From assembly GCA_023431055.1 (NCBI GenBank), contig JAEYXX010000129.1, positions 4,148-68,147 on the forward strand: 64,000 nucleotides of DNA, given 5' to 3'. The position numbers were made by a program, and so were the translations under genes. The notes under the pieces are model-generated. The model ran no database searches and had not been told where the DNA came from. It saw only the letters and a program-made list of their open reading frames with translations. The DNA is from Pseudomonadota bacterium. GTDB lineage: Bacteria > Pseudomonadota > Gammaproteobacteria > Pseudomonadales > Pseudomonadaceae. Positions 47,513-57,902 of the stretch are shown piece after piece. How positions within the stretch are numbered: the stretch's first letter is position 1; each line of letters begins with the position of its first letter.

Positions 47513-48004
47513 ATGCAATTGGCCAGTCCGCGCCCCCTGTTTTTCCTTGCATTCATCGGCTGTGTCCTGCTGATGGCGGCTGCGCTGTACCTGGAACATG
47601 TCGTCGGTCTGGAGCCCTGCCCGATGTGCGTGCTGCAGCGTATCTGCGTGGTTCTGTTCGGCGTGGTTTGCCTGATCGCGGCGATCCACGGCCCGGGGCG
47701 TCTCGGTCGGCGTATCTACGCTATTTTCGCCCTGTTGTTCGCTGCTGCTGGTGCCGCCACCGCAGGTCGGCAGATCTGGCTGCAGAGCGTGCCGGCCGAC
47801 CAGCTCGAAGCCTGTCTGCCGAGCCTCGAGTTCATGATGCAGGCCCTGCCCATGCAGGACATCGTGCGTCTGGTGTTTCAGGGCAGTGCCGATTGCGCAG
47901 AGGTGAACTGGACGCTGTTCGGCATGAGCATTCCCGAGTGGAGCCTGCTCGGTTTCATCGGCATGCTCGGCTTCTGCCTGTTCCAGCTGCTGCGTCGCAA
48001 CTGA
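47513..48004 (+). CDS. dsbB: Disulfide bond formation protein DsbB family (DsbH-like)
   Basis: A 163-residue inner-membrane protein with four helices. The quinone-side pair C36/C39 lies in EPCPMCVLQRI and the periplasmic pair is C101 (EACLPSLEF) and C128 (GSADCAEVNW); these four cysteines pass electrons from DsbA to ubiquinone. P. aeruginosa has two DsbB proteins, and the one between hemY and algQ (DsbH) matches this position. The ATG at 47513 follows GGAGCC; the 20 upstream in-frame codons are rejected. Confidence 0.93.
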   Translation: MQLASPRPLFFLAFIGCVLLMAAALYLEHVVGLEPCPMCVLQRICVVLFGVVCLIAAIHGPGRLGRRIYAIFALLFAAAGAATAGRQIWLQSVPADQLEACLPSLEFMMQALPMQDIVRLVFQGSADCAEVNWTLFGMSIPEWSLLGFIGMLGFCLFQLLRRN

Positions 48005-48019
48005 GAATGCGAATTGCAC

Positions 48020-48047
48020 GAAGCCACGCCGCTCGTGGCTTCTCTAT
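48020..48047 (+). terminator. Probable rho-independent terminator of dsbB
   Basis: GAAGCCACG (48020-48028), loop CCGCT and CGTGGCTTC (48034-48042) make a nine-base stem followed by TCTATT. The T-run is short. Confidence 0.55.
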
Positions 48048-48175
48048 TAAACGCTCGTATGAAATTTCTCACGGCTATGCCTTGATGGTGCTCGTCCTCG
48101 GGCATAATCTGGCTCGCACGCACCGCCGGAAAAACGCCATTTCGCGGTTGCCTTCCCAAGACCAAGCACCGATTG

Positions 48176-48250
48176 ACAAAAAATCGTCGGGAATGATTTT
48201 TGATGTTGCGTAGCGATGGCCCGAAGGGTGGCCGCCAAGGTTGGCGCGCC
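48176..48250 (+). repeat. GGAACAATTTTTGACGTCGC-type element, copy B
   Basis: This stretch aligns with the complement of 6051-6130: an AT-rich inverted repeat (AAAAATC-N9-GATTTTT), then GATGTTGCG, GCGATGGCCCG and GGTGGCCGCCAAGGTTGGCG. It begins at a perfect TTGACA (48173-48178), so it may influence algQ transcription. It occupies a quarter of the 309-base gap between dsbB and algQ; besides the dsbB terminator, I see nothing else definite there. Confidence 0.62.
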
Positions 48251-48313
48251 ATAAAGAGCGTCTCGGGAATGGACGCATAACAGGCATTATCGATAAGGGA
48301 AGCGAGGTTCATC

Positions 48314-48787
48314 ATGCTCGAGAAATGTCGGAACGCACAGGAACGTTGGGGCGGGGTTCACCAACTGATCGATCGCTGGCTCGGAGAGCGCCGTGAACTG
48401 GTGCTGGCCTACACCGCACTCACCAAGGCGCCGCAGGCTCCGGCCATCAACTGTGAGTCCCTGCAGGGCTTCTGCGAACTGCTGGTGGACTACGTCTCGG
48501 CGGGCCACTTCGAGGTCTACGAGCAGTTGACCAGCGAGGCCAAAGCCTTCAACGACCGGCGCGGTCTTGAGCTGGCCAAGCAGATCTATCCGCGCATCGA
48601 AGCCATTACCGAGGTCGCCCTGGCGTTCAACGACCGCTGTGACAACGGTGACAGCCGCGACAACGCCTCACTGGTTGCCGAACTCAATCGCCTGGGTCAG
48701 CTGTTGCACGAACGTTTCGAACTGGAAGATTGCCTGATCGAGGTGCTGCACAACGCCCATCAGGAACAGGCTGCCGAAGCGCTCTGA
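48314..48787 (+). CDS. algQ: AlgQ, Rsd family anti-sigma-70 factor
   Basis: The 157-residue helical protein starts [20 protein letters not shown] and includes [16 protein letters not shown], both standard for the Rsd/AlgQ family (PF04353). AlgQ binds region 4 of RpoD and shifts polymerase use, affecting alginate, siderophore and ndk expression in P. aeruginosa. AGCGAGG precedes the start. It is a single gene with a shared terminator downstream. Its upstream region holds a mobile repeat rather than an obvious AlgR site. Confidence 0.95.
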   Translation: MLEKCRNAQERWGGVHQLIDRWLGERRELVLAYTALTKAPQAPAINCESLQGFCELLVDYVSAGHFEVYEQLTSEAKAFNDRRGLELAKQIYPRIEAITEVALAFNDRCDNGDSRDNASLVAELNRLGQLLHERFELEDCLIEVLHNAHQEQAAEAL

Positions 48788-48800
48788 CAGCCTGATGCGA

Positions 48801-48830
48801 AAAAGCCCGGATCTGAGTCCGGGCTTTCCA
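48801..48830. terminator. Bidirectional terminator between algQ and the FKBP gene
   Basis: AAAGCCCGGA (48802-48811) and TCCGGGCTTT (48818-48827) form a ten-base stem around TCTGAG. With A-rich DNA on the left and T on the right, it can serve both converging genes. Confidence 0.85.
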
Positions 48831-48849
48831 TTGTCGATCAGGGCGGCGC

Positions 48850-49497
48850 TCAGTCGGCCACGTCCAGCAGGCGCAGATCGAACACCAGAGGCGCATGGGG
48901 CGGTATCAGATCGCCGGCACCGTCTTCCCCGTACGCCTGATCCGATGGAATCACCAAACGCCAGTGCGCGCCCTTCGGCATCTGCAGCAATGCGCTGCGC
49001 CAGCCGGCGATCAGGCTGTCCAGGCGAAACCACTGCGGTGTAGTGCTCTCGTCGAAGACGCTGCCGTCGGCCAGTTCGCCGCGATAACTTACCTGCACCC
49101 GACTGCGTGCGGTGGGCTTGACCCCGCTGCCAGGACTGAGCTCGGTCACCAGTACGCCATTGGCCAGCGCCCGCACGTTGGGGCGGCGGCTTTCCTCGGC
49201 GAGAAAACGCTGCTCGGCTTCGATGGCCCTGGTATGGCGTTGGGGCGAGGCTTGGATACGGGCTTCGTGCTCATCGAGCAGTTGCTCGATGCGGGCTGCC
49301 TCGAGCCGCAGCGGTTTGCCCTCGTAAGCCTGGCGCAGGCCTGCGAGCAGCTCGCTCAGTGGCAGGTCGGGGACCTCTTCATGCAGGCGTTCGCCGAGGC
49401 GCACACCGAGACTGTAAGCCAGGTCCTGCTGATGCTGGTCGGCCTGCACGGCCAGGCTGCAGCAGAGAGCGAGGGTGGCGAGTACGGCGCGGCTCAT
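48850..49497 (-). CDS. Exported FKBP-type peptidyl-prolyl cis-trans isomerase
   Basis: A 215-residue protein with a signal peptide (MSRAVLATLALCCSLAVQAD), an FKBP_N dimerisation domain (about 22-105) and an FKBP_C domain (VQVSYRGELADGSVFDESTT, LIAGWRSALLQMPKGAHWRL, IPSDQAYGEDGAGDLIPPHA, LVFDLRLLDV). It is a periplasmic FkpA/FklB-like folding helper, as in the algQ-algP interval of P. aeruginosa. It is divergent from algP. Catalytic pocket residues (Y, F/D, W, and the IPPHAPLVFDL end) are conserved. Confidence 0.93.
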   Translation of the reverse strand: MSRAVLATLALCCSLAVQADQHQQDLAYSLGVRLGERLHEEVPDLPLSELLAGLRQAYEGKPLRLEAARIEQLLDEHEARIQASPQRHTRAIEAEQRFLAEESRRPNVRALANGVLVTELSPGSGVKPTARSRVQVSYRGELADGSVFDESTTPQWFRLDSLIAGWRSALLQMPKGAHWRLVIPSDQAYGEDGAGDLIPPHAPLVFDLRLLDVAD

Positions 49498-49633
49498 GAG
49501 GGTTTCTCCCGGTGGATGTGCCTGCGATTATGCCAGGCGAGCGGTGCACGTGCCGCGATCACCAAAAGGCCTATGGCGAGGCGCCTCGCCTGCGTCTAGT
49601 ATGGGCGCATCCACATCCGCCTGGAGGCGCGCC

Positions 49634-50590
49634 ATGTCGGCCAAGAAGAAGTCCGTGACTACCCCGTTGCACCTGTTGCATCAACTGTCTGCCAGCCTGC
49701 TCGAACATCTGGAAAATGCCTGCTCGCAAGCGCTGATCGACGCCGAGAAACTGCTCGCCAAACTGGAGAAGCAGCGCGGCAAGGCTCAGGAAAAACTGCA
49801 CAAGGCTCGCAGCAAGCTGCAGGACGCCGCCGTTGCCGGCAAGGCCAAGGCGCAAGCCAAGGCCAAGGATGCCGTCGCCGAACTGGAAGAGCTGCTCGAT
49901 GCGCTCAAGGCCAGCCAGAGCGAAACCCGTACCTACATCGCCCAGCTCAAGCGTGACGCTCAGGAAAGCCTGAAGCTGGCGCAGGGCGTCGGCAAGGTGA
50001 AGGAGGCCGCCGGCAAGGCGCTGGACGCACGTGAAGCCAAGGCCGCCGCACCGGCAGCCAAGCCTGCAAGCAAACGGGCCGCAGCGAAGAAGCCCGCTGC
50101 CGCAAAAGCAGCGGTGAAGAAGGCTGCGGCCAAACCCGCAGCGGCCAAACCGGCCAGCAAACCAGCCGCCAAGCCGGTAGCGGCCAGCAAGCCGGCTGCA
50201 AAACCCGCGGTCGCCAGCAAGCCAGCGGCTAAACCTGCTGCCAGCAAGCCTGCAGCGGCTAAACCGGCCGCGCCCAAGGTTGCCGCCAAACCTGCTGCCG
50301 CCAAGCCGGCGGCCAAACCAGCCGCAAAGCCAGCCGTAGCGAAAGCGCCGGCCAAGCCTGCAGCGGCCAGTAAGCCAGCAGCCAAGCCAGCTGCCGCAAA
50401 ACCTGCTGCGAAGCCCGCCGCCAAAGCCACGCCTGCCAAGCCCGCTGCTGCGAAGAAGCCGGCTGCAGCGAAGAAGGCCCCGGCCAAGCCGGCTGCGGCC
50501 AAGCCAGCTGCTGCGCCGGCCGCTCCGGTTGCTCCAGCGGTGCCCGCTACGCCTGCCGTGAGCAGCGGCGGTACGCCGAGCGCCTCCTAA
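49634..50590 (+). CDS. algP: AlgP, histone H1-like repetitive DNA-binding protein
   Basis: A 318-residue protein. Residues 1-130 are a charged coiled-coil region (LHLLHQLSASLLEHLENACS and on), and from about residue 135 onward the chain is almost only Lys, Pro, Ala and a few Ser in KPAA-type repeats, the eukaryotic-histone-H1-like tail of AlgP/AlgR3. It binds DNA non-specifically and was implicated in algD activation. The repeated DNA (about 50050-50520) is prone to copy-number change. The stop TAA shares two bases with the converging TIGR02444 gene stop. GGAGGCGC precedes the start. Confidence 0.94.
   Translation: MSAKKKSVTTPLHLLHQLSASLLEHLENACSQALIDAEKLLAKLEKQRGKAQEKLHKARSKLQDAAVAGKAKAQAKAKDAVAELEELLDALKASQSETRTYIAQLKRDAQESLKLAQGVGKVKEAAGKALDAREAKAAAPAAKPASKRAAAKKPAAAKAAVKKAAAKPAAAKPASKPAAKPVAASKPAAKPAVASKPAAKPAASKPAAAKPAAPKVAAKPAAAKPAAKPAAKPAVAKAPAKPAAASKPAAKPAAAKPAAKPAAKATPAKPAAAKKPAAAKKAPAKPAAAKPAAAPAAPVAPAVPATPAVSSGGTPSAS
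50050..50520 (+). repeat. Tandem KPAA-coding repeats inside algP
   Basis: Dozens of 12-base units resembling AAGCCTGCAGCGGCC or AAACCGGCCGCC encode Lys-Pro-Ala-Ala and Lys-Pro-Ala-Ser. Codon choice varies between units, indicating old rather than fresh duplication, but slipped-strand length variation is expected. Confidence 0.85.
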
Positions 50591-51030
50591 GGCAGATGGA
50601 TGGCGCCTCGCAGCACCTGCAGCGCGGCGCTGTCATTTTCGGCCAGGCGAATCAGCCAATCCTCTTCACCCGCTTCGCCAGGCCAGCTCTCGGCCAGCGT
50701 CTGCAGCCGTTCGAGCAATACCCGTTCGGCCTGCAATTCCAGTTTCTTGATCTGTTCGCGCAAGGCCGCCAGCTCGGCATCCTCTTCTGCTGCCGTGCGC
50801 CAGCCACGTCGTGTCTGGCGCAAGGGCGAGATCACTTCGCGCTGCCAGGGACCGGCCACTGCCGTCAGGGCGCGCAGGCGTTCATCCAGGCAGCGCACGC
50901 CACGCTGCTGCAGCCAGGCGCCAGTCAGTAGCAGGCAAACGTCACCACCCGCTTCCTGCAGTTCCAGGCAGGCCTTCTCAACGCCCGGCTTGGCGTAAAG
51001 CTCGAGGGCGAAATTCCACAGATCCTGCAC
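50587..51030 (-). CDS. TIGR02444 family protein
   Basis: A 147-residue soluble protein starting MQDLWNFALELYAKPGVEKA and then CLELQEAGGDVCLLLTGAWL, which is the TIGR02444 family signature; function unknown. The second half is a charged helix (AAEEDAELAALREQIKKLEL). It is divergent from the ABC-F gene (38 bases apart) and converges on algP with overlapping stop codons. Confidence 0.82.
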   Translation of the reverse strand: MQDLWNFALELYAKPGVEKACLELQEAGGDVCLLLTGAWLQQRGVRCLDERLRALTAVAGPWQREVISPLRQTRRGWRTAAEEDAELAALREQIKKLELQAERVLLERLQTLAESWPGEAGEEDWLIRLAENDSAALQVLRGAIHLP

Positions 51031-51068
51031 GCGGCCTCCGGGGCGATTTGATAGACTCCGCGGCCATT

Positions 51069-52981
<1,913 letters not shown>

Positions 52982-52982
<1 letters not shown>

Positions 52983-53521
52983 TGGAACAGCTTGAATTAT
53001 TGGCGGCCTGGCGCGATCCGCTTATTCGCACCGGCCAGGTACTGCTGATCATCCTGCTGGCGTGGATCGCTCAGCGAATTCTTACCCGCGCCATCAGCCG
53101 CCTTGGCGCGCGCTACAGCCTGCTGCCGGCAGAGGTGCTGCAGCCGCTGCGCGGCCTGGTGCGCTGGCTGATCATGGGCAGCGCGTTGCTCATGGTGCTG
53201 GAGCGGCTGGGCGTATCGGCTAATGTGCTGTGGACGGCGCTGACCGGTTTCACCGCCGTCGCCGCGGTGGCGTTCTTCGCCATCTGGAGCGTGCTGTCGA
53301 ACATGTTCTGCGCGCTGCTGATCTTCACCATGGGCCCGTTTCGCCTGGGCGATACCGTCGAGGTCATCGAGAGCGCCGACAAACCCGGGGTGAAGGGGCG
53401 GGTGATCGCCATCAACCTGTTCTACACCACCTTGCAGGATCTCAGCGAAGACGCAGCCGGTGCGCTGCTGCAGGTGCCCAACAGCCTGTTCTTCCAGAAG
53501 TCGGTCCGCCGCTGGCGCTGA
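52982..53521 (+). CDS. Small MscS-type mechanosensitive channel
   Basis: A 179-residue protein with three hydrophobic helices (TGQVLLIILLAWIAQRILTR, WLIMGSALLMVLERLGVSAN, ALTGFTAVAAVAFFAIWSVL) followed by the start of the MscS beta domain (FRLGDTVEVIESADKPGVKG, LQVPNSLFF). The third, pore-lining helix has the Gly/Ala-rich pattern. It is shorter than E. coli MscS (286), lacking most of the C-terminal cytoplasmic vestibule, but a similar short form follows the ABC-F gene in Pseudomonas. Translationally coupled to the ABC-F gene. Confidence 0.87.
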
Positions 53522-53597
53522 GCCACTGTTCGAGGCGCTGGAGCAGGAGTAGGCTGTATCGCTCTCTCCCTGATTCCAGCTTTTCGAGGTACGCATC

Positions 53598-54230
53598 ATG
53601 GCATTGGAAACCTGGCTCGCTTTCTTCGTCGCCTGCTGGGTGATCAGCCTGTCGCCGGGCGCCGGTGCCGTGGCCTCGATGTCGGCCGGCATGCAATACG
53701 GCTTCTGGCGTGGCTACTGGAACGCGCTGGGCCTGCAGCTCGGCCTGGCGCTGCAGATCGCCATCGTAGCTGCGGGCGTGGGCGCCGTTCTGGCCACCTC
53801 GGCCCTGGCCTTCAGCCTGATCAAGTGGTTCGGCGTGGCCTATCTGGTGTTCCTTGCCTACAAACAATGGGTCGCGCTGCCCAGCGATCTGGATGCCGGT
53901 GCGGCCGAGCGCCCCATTGGTCGACCGCTGAGCCTGGTGTTGCGTGGTTTCCTGGTCAATTTCAGCAACCCCAAGGCGATCGTCTTCATGCTTGCGGTGT
54001 TGCCGCAGTTCATCAACCCGCATGCACCGCTGGTGGCACAGTACCTGGTGATGGGCGTGACCATGATCGCTGTGGACCTGATCGTCATGGCCGGCTACAC
54101 CGGCCTCGCCTCGCGCGTGCTGCGCCTGCTGCGTACTCCGCGTCAGCAGCGGGTGATGAACCGCAGCTTCGCCGCACTGTTCGCCGCTGCCGCCGGCCTG
54201 CTGGCAACGGTCAAGCGCGCCGCCGTCTGA
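53598..54230 (+). CDS. LysE/RhtB family exporter
   Basis: A 210-residue inner-membrane protein with about six helices. The N-terminal LSPGAGAVASMSAGMQYGFW matches the PGP-type motif of the LysE/RhtB superfamily, and FLVNFSNPKAIVFMLAVLPQ is the typical N-P-K central motif. Such proteins export amino acids or homoserine lactones; the cargo is unknown here. AGGTACGCATC precedes the start; it stands alone. Confidence 0.9.
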   Translation: MALETWLAFFVACWVISLSPGAGAVASMSAGMQYGFWRGYWNALGLQLGLALQIAIVAAGVGAVLATSALAFSLIKWFGVAYLVFLAYKQWVALPSDLDAGAAERPIGRPLSLVLRGFLVNFSNPKAIVFMLAVLPQFINPHAPLVAQYLVMGVTMIAVDLIVMAGYTGLASRVLRLLRTPRQQRVMNRSFAALFAAAAGLLATVKRAAV

Positions 54231-54381
54231 GTCTCTTCGGTCCTCGACCGGATGCCGGTCGAGGACCTAGGCTGCAACGCTCCGTTCGGCTGAATGTTAC
54301 GAGATATTTCAGATTGTTCTTGTGCTGAGCTGCTCGGCCGGCAACAATTTAATGCCACCCATTCTCGTTTGGGATGCATTA

Positions 54382-56271
54382 ATGATCCGCTTTCGTTTCC
54401 CTCTTTCCTGGCTGGTGCTGCCACTGCTGGCCTGCCTCAGCTTTCTCGCCGTTGGCGAGCCCCTGGATGGCGCCGCCCAGGCGCTGCATCTGATTGGTTA
54501 TATCGGCGCTGACTACCCTGCCACCGTCGCCGATGGCCAGGTCATCGATGCTGGCGAATACCAGGAGCAGCTGGAATTTCTCGATGTGCTGCAGGGGGTG
54601 ATCGTCGCCCTGCCGGCCCAGGCCGGGCGTGCCGGGCTGGAGCAGGGCGTGGCCGATCTGCGCCAGGCCGTCAGCCAGCGCAGGCCCGGTGAGGAAGTGT
54701 CCAGCGCGGCCCGTCAGTTGGGCGCACGTCTGGCCGATCTTTATGAGGTGTCGCTGACGCCGGTGCTGACACCGGACCCGGAGCGGGGGGCGCCGCTCTA
54801 CGCCCAGCACTGCTCGGTTTGCCATGGCGATACCGGCCTGGGCGACGGGCCGGCCGGCATCGGTCTGGAGCCGCCGCCGGCCAATCTGCGCGACGCCGCA
54901 CGCCTGGATCGCCTGAGTCTTTACGATCTCTACAACACCCTCGGCCTGGGCATCGAGGGCACCGACATGCCGGCCTTCGCCGACCAGCTCGACGACCGTC
55001 AGCGCTGGGATCTGGCTGTCTATATCGCTGGCTTCACCGCTGCGCCGGCGCAGGGCAAGGCGCCTTTCGCCATGAGCGAGCTGGCCGGCCGCACGCCTGC
55101 CGAGATCGCCGCTGCCGGTGGAGACGTCGCCGCGTTCCGCGCGCAGCGCGCGCATCCGGTGCTGGAGCAGCGTGGCCCGCAGCAACTGATTGGCTACACC
55201 CGCGCCACCCTGGAGCGCAGTCTGCAGGCCTACCGCGATGGTGATCGTGAGCAGGCCTATGACCTTTCCGTCGGCGCCTACCTGGAAGGCTTCGAGTTGG
55301 TCGAAGGCGCCCTCGACAACCTCGATGCGGTGCAGCGCAAGACCACCGAGCGCGCCCTGATGGCCTACCGCCAGGCGCTGCAGGATGGCGCCAGCGTTGC
55401 GCAGGCTGCCCAGGCGCTTGAGCTGGCCAAGGTCGAGCTGGACAAGTCCGCCGCTCTGCTCGTCGATGGCGCCATGGACGGTAGCCTGAGTTTCTTCGCC
55501 AGCCTGCTGATTCTGCTGCGTGAAGGCCTGGAAGCCATTCTGGTGCTGGCGGCGATTCTCGCCTTCCTGCGTAACACCGGGCAGCAGCAGGCGGTGCGCA
55601 GCGTTCACGTCGGCTGGGGGCTGGCGCTGCTCGCCGGGGGCGCTACCTGGGCGGTGGCGGCTTACGTGATCGATGTCAGCGGCGCCCAGCGCGAACTGCT
55701 CGAAGGTATCACCGCGCTGTTCGCCAGCGTCGTGCTGCTGTGGGTCGGCGTGTGGATGCATGACCGCCGCCATGCCGCGGCCTGGCAGGATTACATCAAG
55801 AGCAGCCTGGTGGGCGGCGGCGGACGTTTCGGCTTCGCCGTGCTGGCATTCTTCTCGGTCTATCGCGAGCTGTTCGAAGTCATCCTGTTCTACGAAACCC
55901 TCTGGCTGCAGGCCGGTCCTGCCGGCCACGGTGCCGTGCTGGCCGGCGCTGCCGCCGCCCTGGTGCTGTTGCTCGGCCTGGCCTGGGTGATCCTGCGCGG
56001 CTCGCGCAAGCTGCCGCTGGCCACCTTCTTCGGCATCAATGCGGTGCTGCTGTGCGTATTGTCCGTGGTCTTCGCCGGTCATGGCGTGGCCGCGCTGCAG
56101 GAGGCCGGCGTGCTCGGCACGCGCCCGGTGGCATTCTTCGAGTTCGACTGGCTGGGCATTCACGCCGACGCCTGGAGCTTGTCGGCTCAGGGCCTGGCGC
56201 TGGCCGGTATCGCGCTGCTGTACGGGCGCAGCCTGCTGGGCGAGCGCCGGCGTCTGGCCGAGCAGGCTTGA
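54382..56271 (+). CDS. Cytochrome c/FTR1 fusion iron permease
   Basis: A 629-residue membrane protein: a signal peptide, a helical N-terminal part, a cytochrome c domain with C144-S-V-C147-H148, a helical linker, and seven C-terminal helices of the FTR1 iron permease family. The iron motifs are R380-E-G-L-E and the related R495-E-L-F-E. Such fusions import ferrous iron with coupled oxidation, as with FtrC/EfeU-type systems. The ATG at 54382 begins the signal peptide (WLVLPLLACLSFLAVG). No partner P19/EfeO gene is beside it. I see no convincing Fur box upstream. Confidence 0.92.
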   Translation: MIRFRFPLSWLVLPLLACLSFLAVGEPLDGAAQALHLIGYIGADYPATVADGQVIDAGEYQEQLEFLDVLQGVIVALPAQAGRAGLEQGVADLRQAVSQRRPGEEVSSAARQLGARLADLYEVSLTPVLTPDPERGAPLYAQHCSVCHGDTGLGDGPAGIGLEPPPANLRDAARLDRLSLYDLYNTLGLGIEGTDMPAFADQLDDRQRWDLAVYIAGFTAAPAQGKAPFAMSELAGRTPAEIAAAGGDVAAFRAQRAHPVLEQRGPQQLIGYTRATLERSLQAYRDGDREQAYDLSVGAYLEGFELVEGALDNLDAVQRKTTERALMAYRQALQDGASVAQAAQALELAKVELDKSAALLVDGAMDGSLSFFASLLILLREGLEAILVLAAILAFLRNTGQQQAVRSVHVGWGLALLAGGATWAVAAYVIDVSGAQRELLEGITALFASVVLLWVGVWMHDRRHAAAWQDYIKSSLVGGGGRFGFAVLAFFSVYRELFEVILFYETLWLQAGPAGHGAVLAGAAAALVLLLGLAWVILRGSRKLPLATFFGINAVLLCVLSVVFAGHGVAALQEAGVLGTRPVAFFEFDWLGIHADAWSLSAQGLALAGIALLYGRSLLGERRRLAEQA

Positions 56272-56281
56272 TGGCATGACA

Positions 56282-56302
56282 CGGGGCGGTTTTACCGCCC
56301 CG
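56282..56302 (+). terminator. Hairpin after the iron permease
   Basis: CGGGGCGGT (56282-56290) and ACCGCCCCG (56294-56302) form a nine-base stem with a three-base loop, without a following T-run. Possibly a weak terminator or transcript-stabilising stem. Confidence 0.4.
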
Positions 56303-56383
56303 CTGTCAATAGCGTGAACCGCTGCCACGACAACGAGTCTCAGTGCACCTAGGCTGATCCCAATTCCTTTGCCGAGTGCACGC

Positions 56384-56719
56384 ATGTCTTCCTCGATCCA
56401 TTCCACTCATTACGCCGACAGTCCTGATCTGGCGTTGGCTCCTTTGCGTCATCCCACCCTGGAGCAGGCGCTGTCAGCAGCCTGTGCGCAACTCGACGTG
56501 CGTGAAGCCTTTCTCGCTGCGCTGCGCGACCCGGCCATCGGCCCGCAGCCACGATTGCTGCTGGCGATCTCCGGCGCCGACCTGCAAGGCCAGCGGCGTT
56601 TGGCTGCGCTGGTGGCCGAGCTGCTGCCGGACGAGGTGGAACTGGATCTGATCGAGTTGGCCGACGACAACCTGTCGCGTGCCGTGCGTGAGCGCTGCGA
56701 GCCTTTCTACAACCTTTGA
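56384..56719 (+). CDS. SseB C-terminal-domain-like protein
   Basis: A 111-residue soluble protein. The second half, RLLLAISGADLQGQRRLAAL and ELDLIELADDNLSRAVRERC, ending in EPFYNL, resembles the enhanced-serine-sensitivity SseB C-terminal domain (PF14581), whose function is unknown. The N-terminal SseB domain is absent, so this is a stand-alone version. ATG at 56384 is used; TTG at 56369 is possible but less likely. It precedes the UPF0178 gene by 52 bases. Confidence 0.72.
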   Translation: MSSSIHSTHYADSPDLALAPLRHPTLEQALSAACAQLDVREAFLAALRDPAIGPQPRLLLAISGADLQGQRRLAALVAELLPDEVELDLIELADDNLSRAVRERCEPFYNL

Positions 56720-56771
56720 GACGCTCGTCTGCTGGCATACTGAGCGCTGGTTTCTCTGCGGAAGTTGCTGC

Positions 56772-57221
56772 ATGCGTGTATGGATCGACGCCGACGCCTG
56801 CCCTCGGGCGGCGCGGGATCAGGTGGTCAAGTTCGCCCTCAAGCGGGGTTTCGAGGTGGTGCTGGTGGCCGGGCAGGCCGTGGCCCGGCCGAATTTCGCC
56901 TGCGTGAAACTGATCGTGGTACCCAGCGGGCCGGATGCGGCCGACGATCATCTGGTCGAGCATGCCGTGCCCGGCGAGTTGGTGATCTGCAGTGACGTGC
57001 CGCTGGCCGACCGCCTGGTGAAGAAGGGCGTCGCCGCGCTCGACCCGCGTGGCCGCGAGTTCGACGAGCGCAACATGGGCGAGCGCCTGGCGGTGCGTAA
57101 CCTGTTCACCGACCTGCGCGAGCAGGGTCAGGTCGGCGGCGGCCAGGCACCCTATTCGGAGAAGGACCGCCAGGCCTTCGCCAATGCGCTGGACCGGATT
57201 CTCACGCGCTTGAGTCGCTAG
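56772..57221 (+). CDS. UPF0178 (YaiI/YqxD) family protein
   Basis: A 149-residue protein beginning MRVWIDADACPRAARDQVVK, with conserved acidic residues (WIDADACP, DAADDHLVEHAVPGELVICS, DVPLADRLVKKGVAALDPRG) of the PIN-like DUF188/UPF0178 family. The fold suggests a metal-dependent nuclease-like centre, but no activity is established. GGAAG precedes the ATG at 56772; the longer frame runs into the upstream gene. Confidence 0.88.
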   Translation: MRVWIDADACPRAARDQVVKFALKRGFEVVLVAGQAVARPNFACVKLIVVPSGPDAADDHLVEHAVPGELVICSDVPLADRLVKKGVAALDPRGREFDERNMGERLAVRNLFTDLREQGQVGGGQAPYSEKDRQAFANALDRILTRLSR

Positions 57222-57237
57222 GCGTCTCGAATGCCAC

Positions 57238-57300
57238 TTGTGGGAGGCGCTTCAGCGGCGACTGATCCTGCGTCAATCGCGGCTAAAGCCCCTCCCACAA
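57238..57300. repeat. Palindromic repeat (TTGTGGGAGG family)
   Basis: TTGTGGGAGGCGCTTCAGC plus GGCGA and the inverted TCGCGGCTAAAGCCCCTCC plus CACAA form a long imperfect stem around about 14 bases. It resembles the TGTAGGAGC repeats in layout, with different outer bases, and may act as a terminator between converging genes. Confidence 0.7.
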
Positions 57301-57312
57301 TTTGCGCTATGG

Positions 57313-57780
57313 CTACCCACACAGATAGGTGCCGGTGCCCACGGCCACCAGCACGCCTTCGTCGTTATGCAGCTCCATGCGAATCACCGCCACCTTGTTG
57401 CCGGCGCGCAGCGGCATGGCCGTGGCGGTAAAGCGCTGGCCGCGGCCGGGGCGCAGGTAGTCGATGCGCAGGTCGATGGTGCCGAGCTTGGACAGCTTGC
57501 TCATGCGCTCGGCTGCCGGCAGGTGCTGATGGTTGGCGAAGGCACCGATCAACGCCATGGCGCCACCACAGACGTCGAGCAGCGAGGAAATTACCCCGCC
57601 GTGCAGAATGCCGTGGACGAAGTTGCCGATCAGCTCGGGTTTCATCGGCAGGTGCATGGTCACCCGTTCGTGGCTGAACTCGTCGAGTTCGATGCCGAGC
57701 ACCTGGTTGAAAGGAATGCGCTGGAAGAAACTGGCCACCGCCTGCTGCAGGTCGGGGCTGAGGACGAAGTGCTGGGTCAT
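57313..57780 (-). CDS. Hotdog-fold thioesterase (PaaI-like)
   Basis: A 155-residue protein. NFVHGILHGGVISSLLDVCG is the hotdog-helix motif with the HGG and D/C catalytic environment of PaaI/YigI-type thioesterases, and DYLRPGRGQRFTATAMPLRA is the final strand pair. It likely hydrolyses acyl-CoA; the substrate is unknown. The ATG at 57780 follows AGCCCCGCC, with a poor ribosome site. It is isolated between repeats. Confidence 0.88.
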   Translation of the reverse strand: MTQHFVLSPDLQQAVASFFQRIPFNQVLGIELDEFSHERVTMHLPMKPELIGNFVHGILHGGVISSLLDVCGGAMALIGAFANHQHLPAAERMSKLSKLGTIDLRIDYLRPGRGQRFTATAMPLRAGNKVAVIRMELHNDEGVLVAVGTGTYLCG

Positions 57781-57902
57781 GGCGGGGCTCCGGAAAATCC
57801 TGTTGCCACGCTGCCGCAGCGCGAGCGGCTTGACCAGTGTCGCGGCCAGACTGCCCTGAGCAATGACCGAAGCGCCCTGTAGTAGCGCTGGCTGGAAGAC
57901 GG

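Noticed and set aside
49960..50502. Ala/Leu-rich minus-strand frame opposite algP
   Set aside because: Complement of the KPAA repeats; looks membrane-like only because of base composition.
50050..50520. CRISPR-like periodic repeats
   Set aside because: The repeats are a continuous 12-base coding periodicity inside algP, with no spacers and no cas genes.
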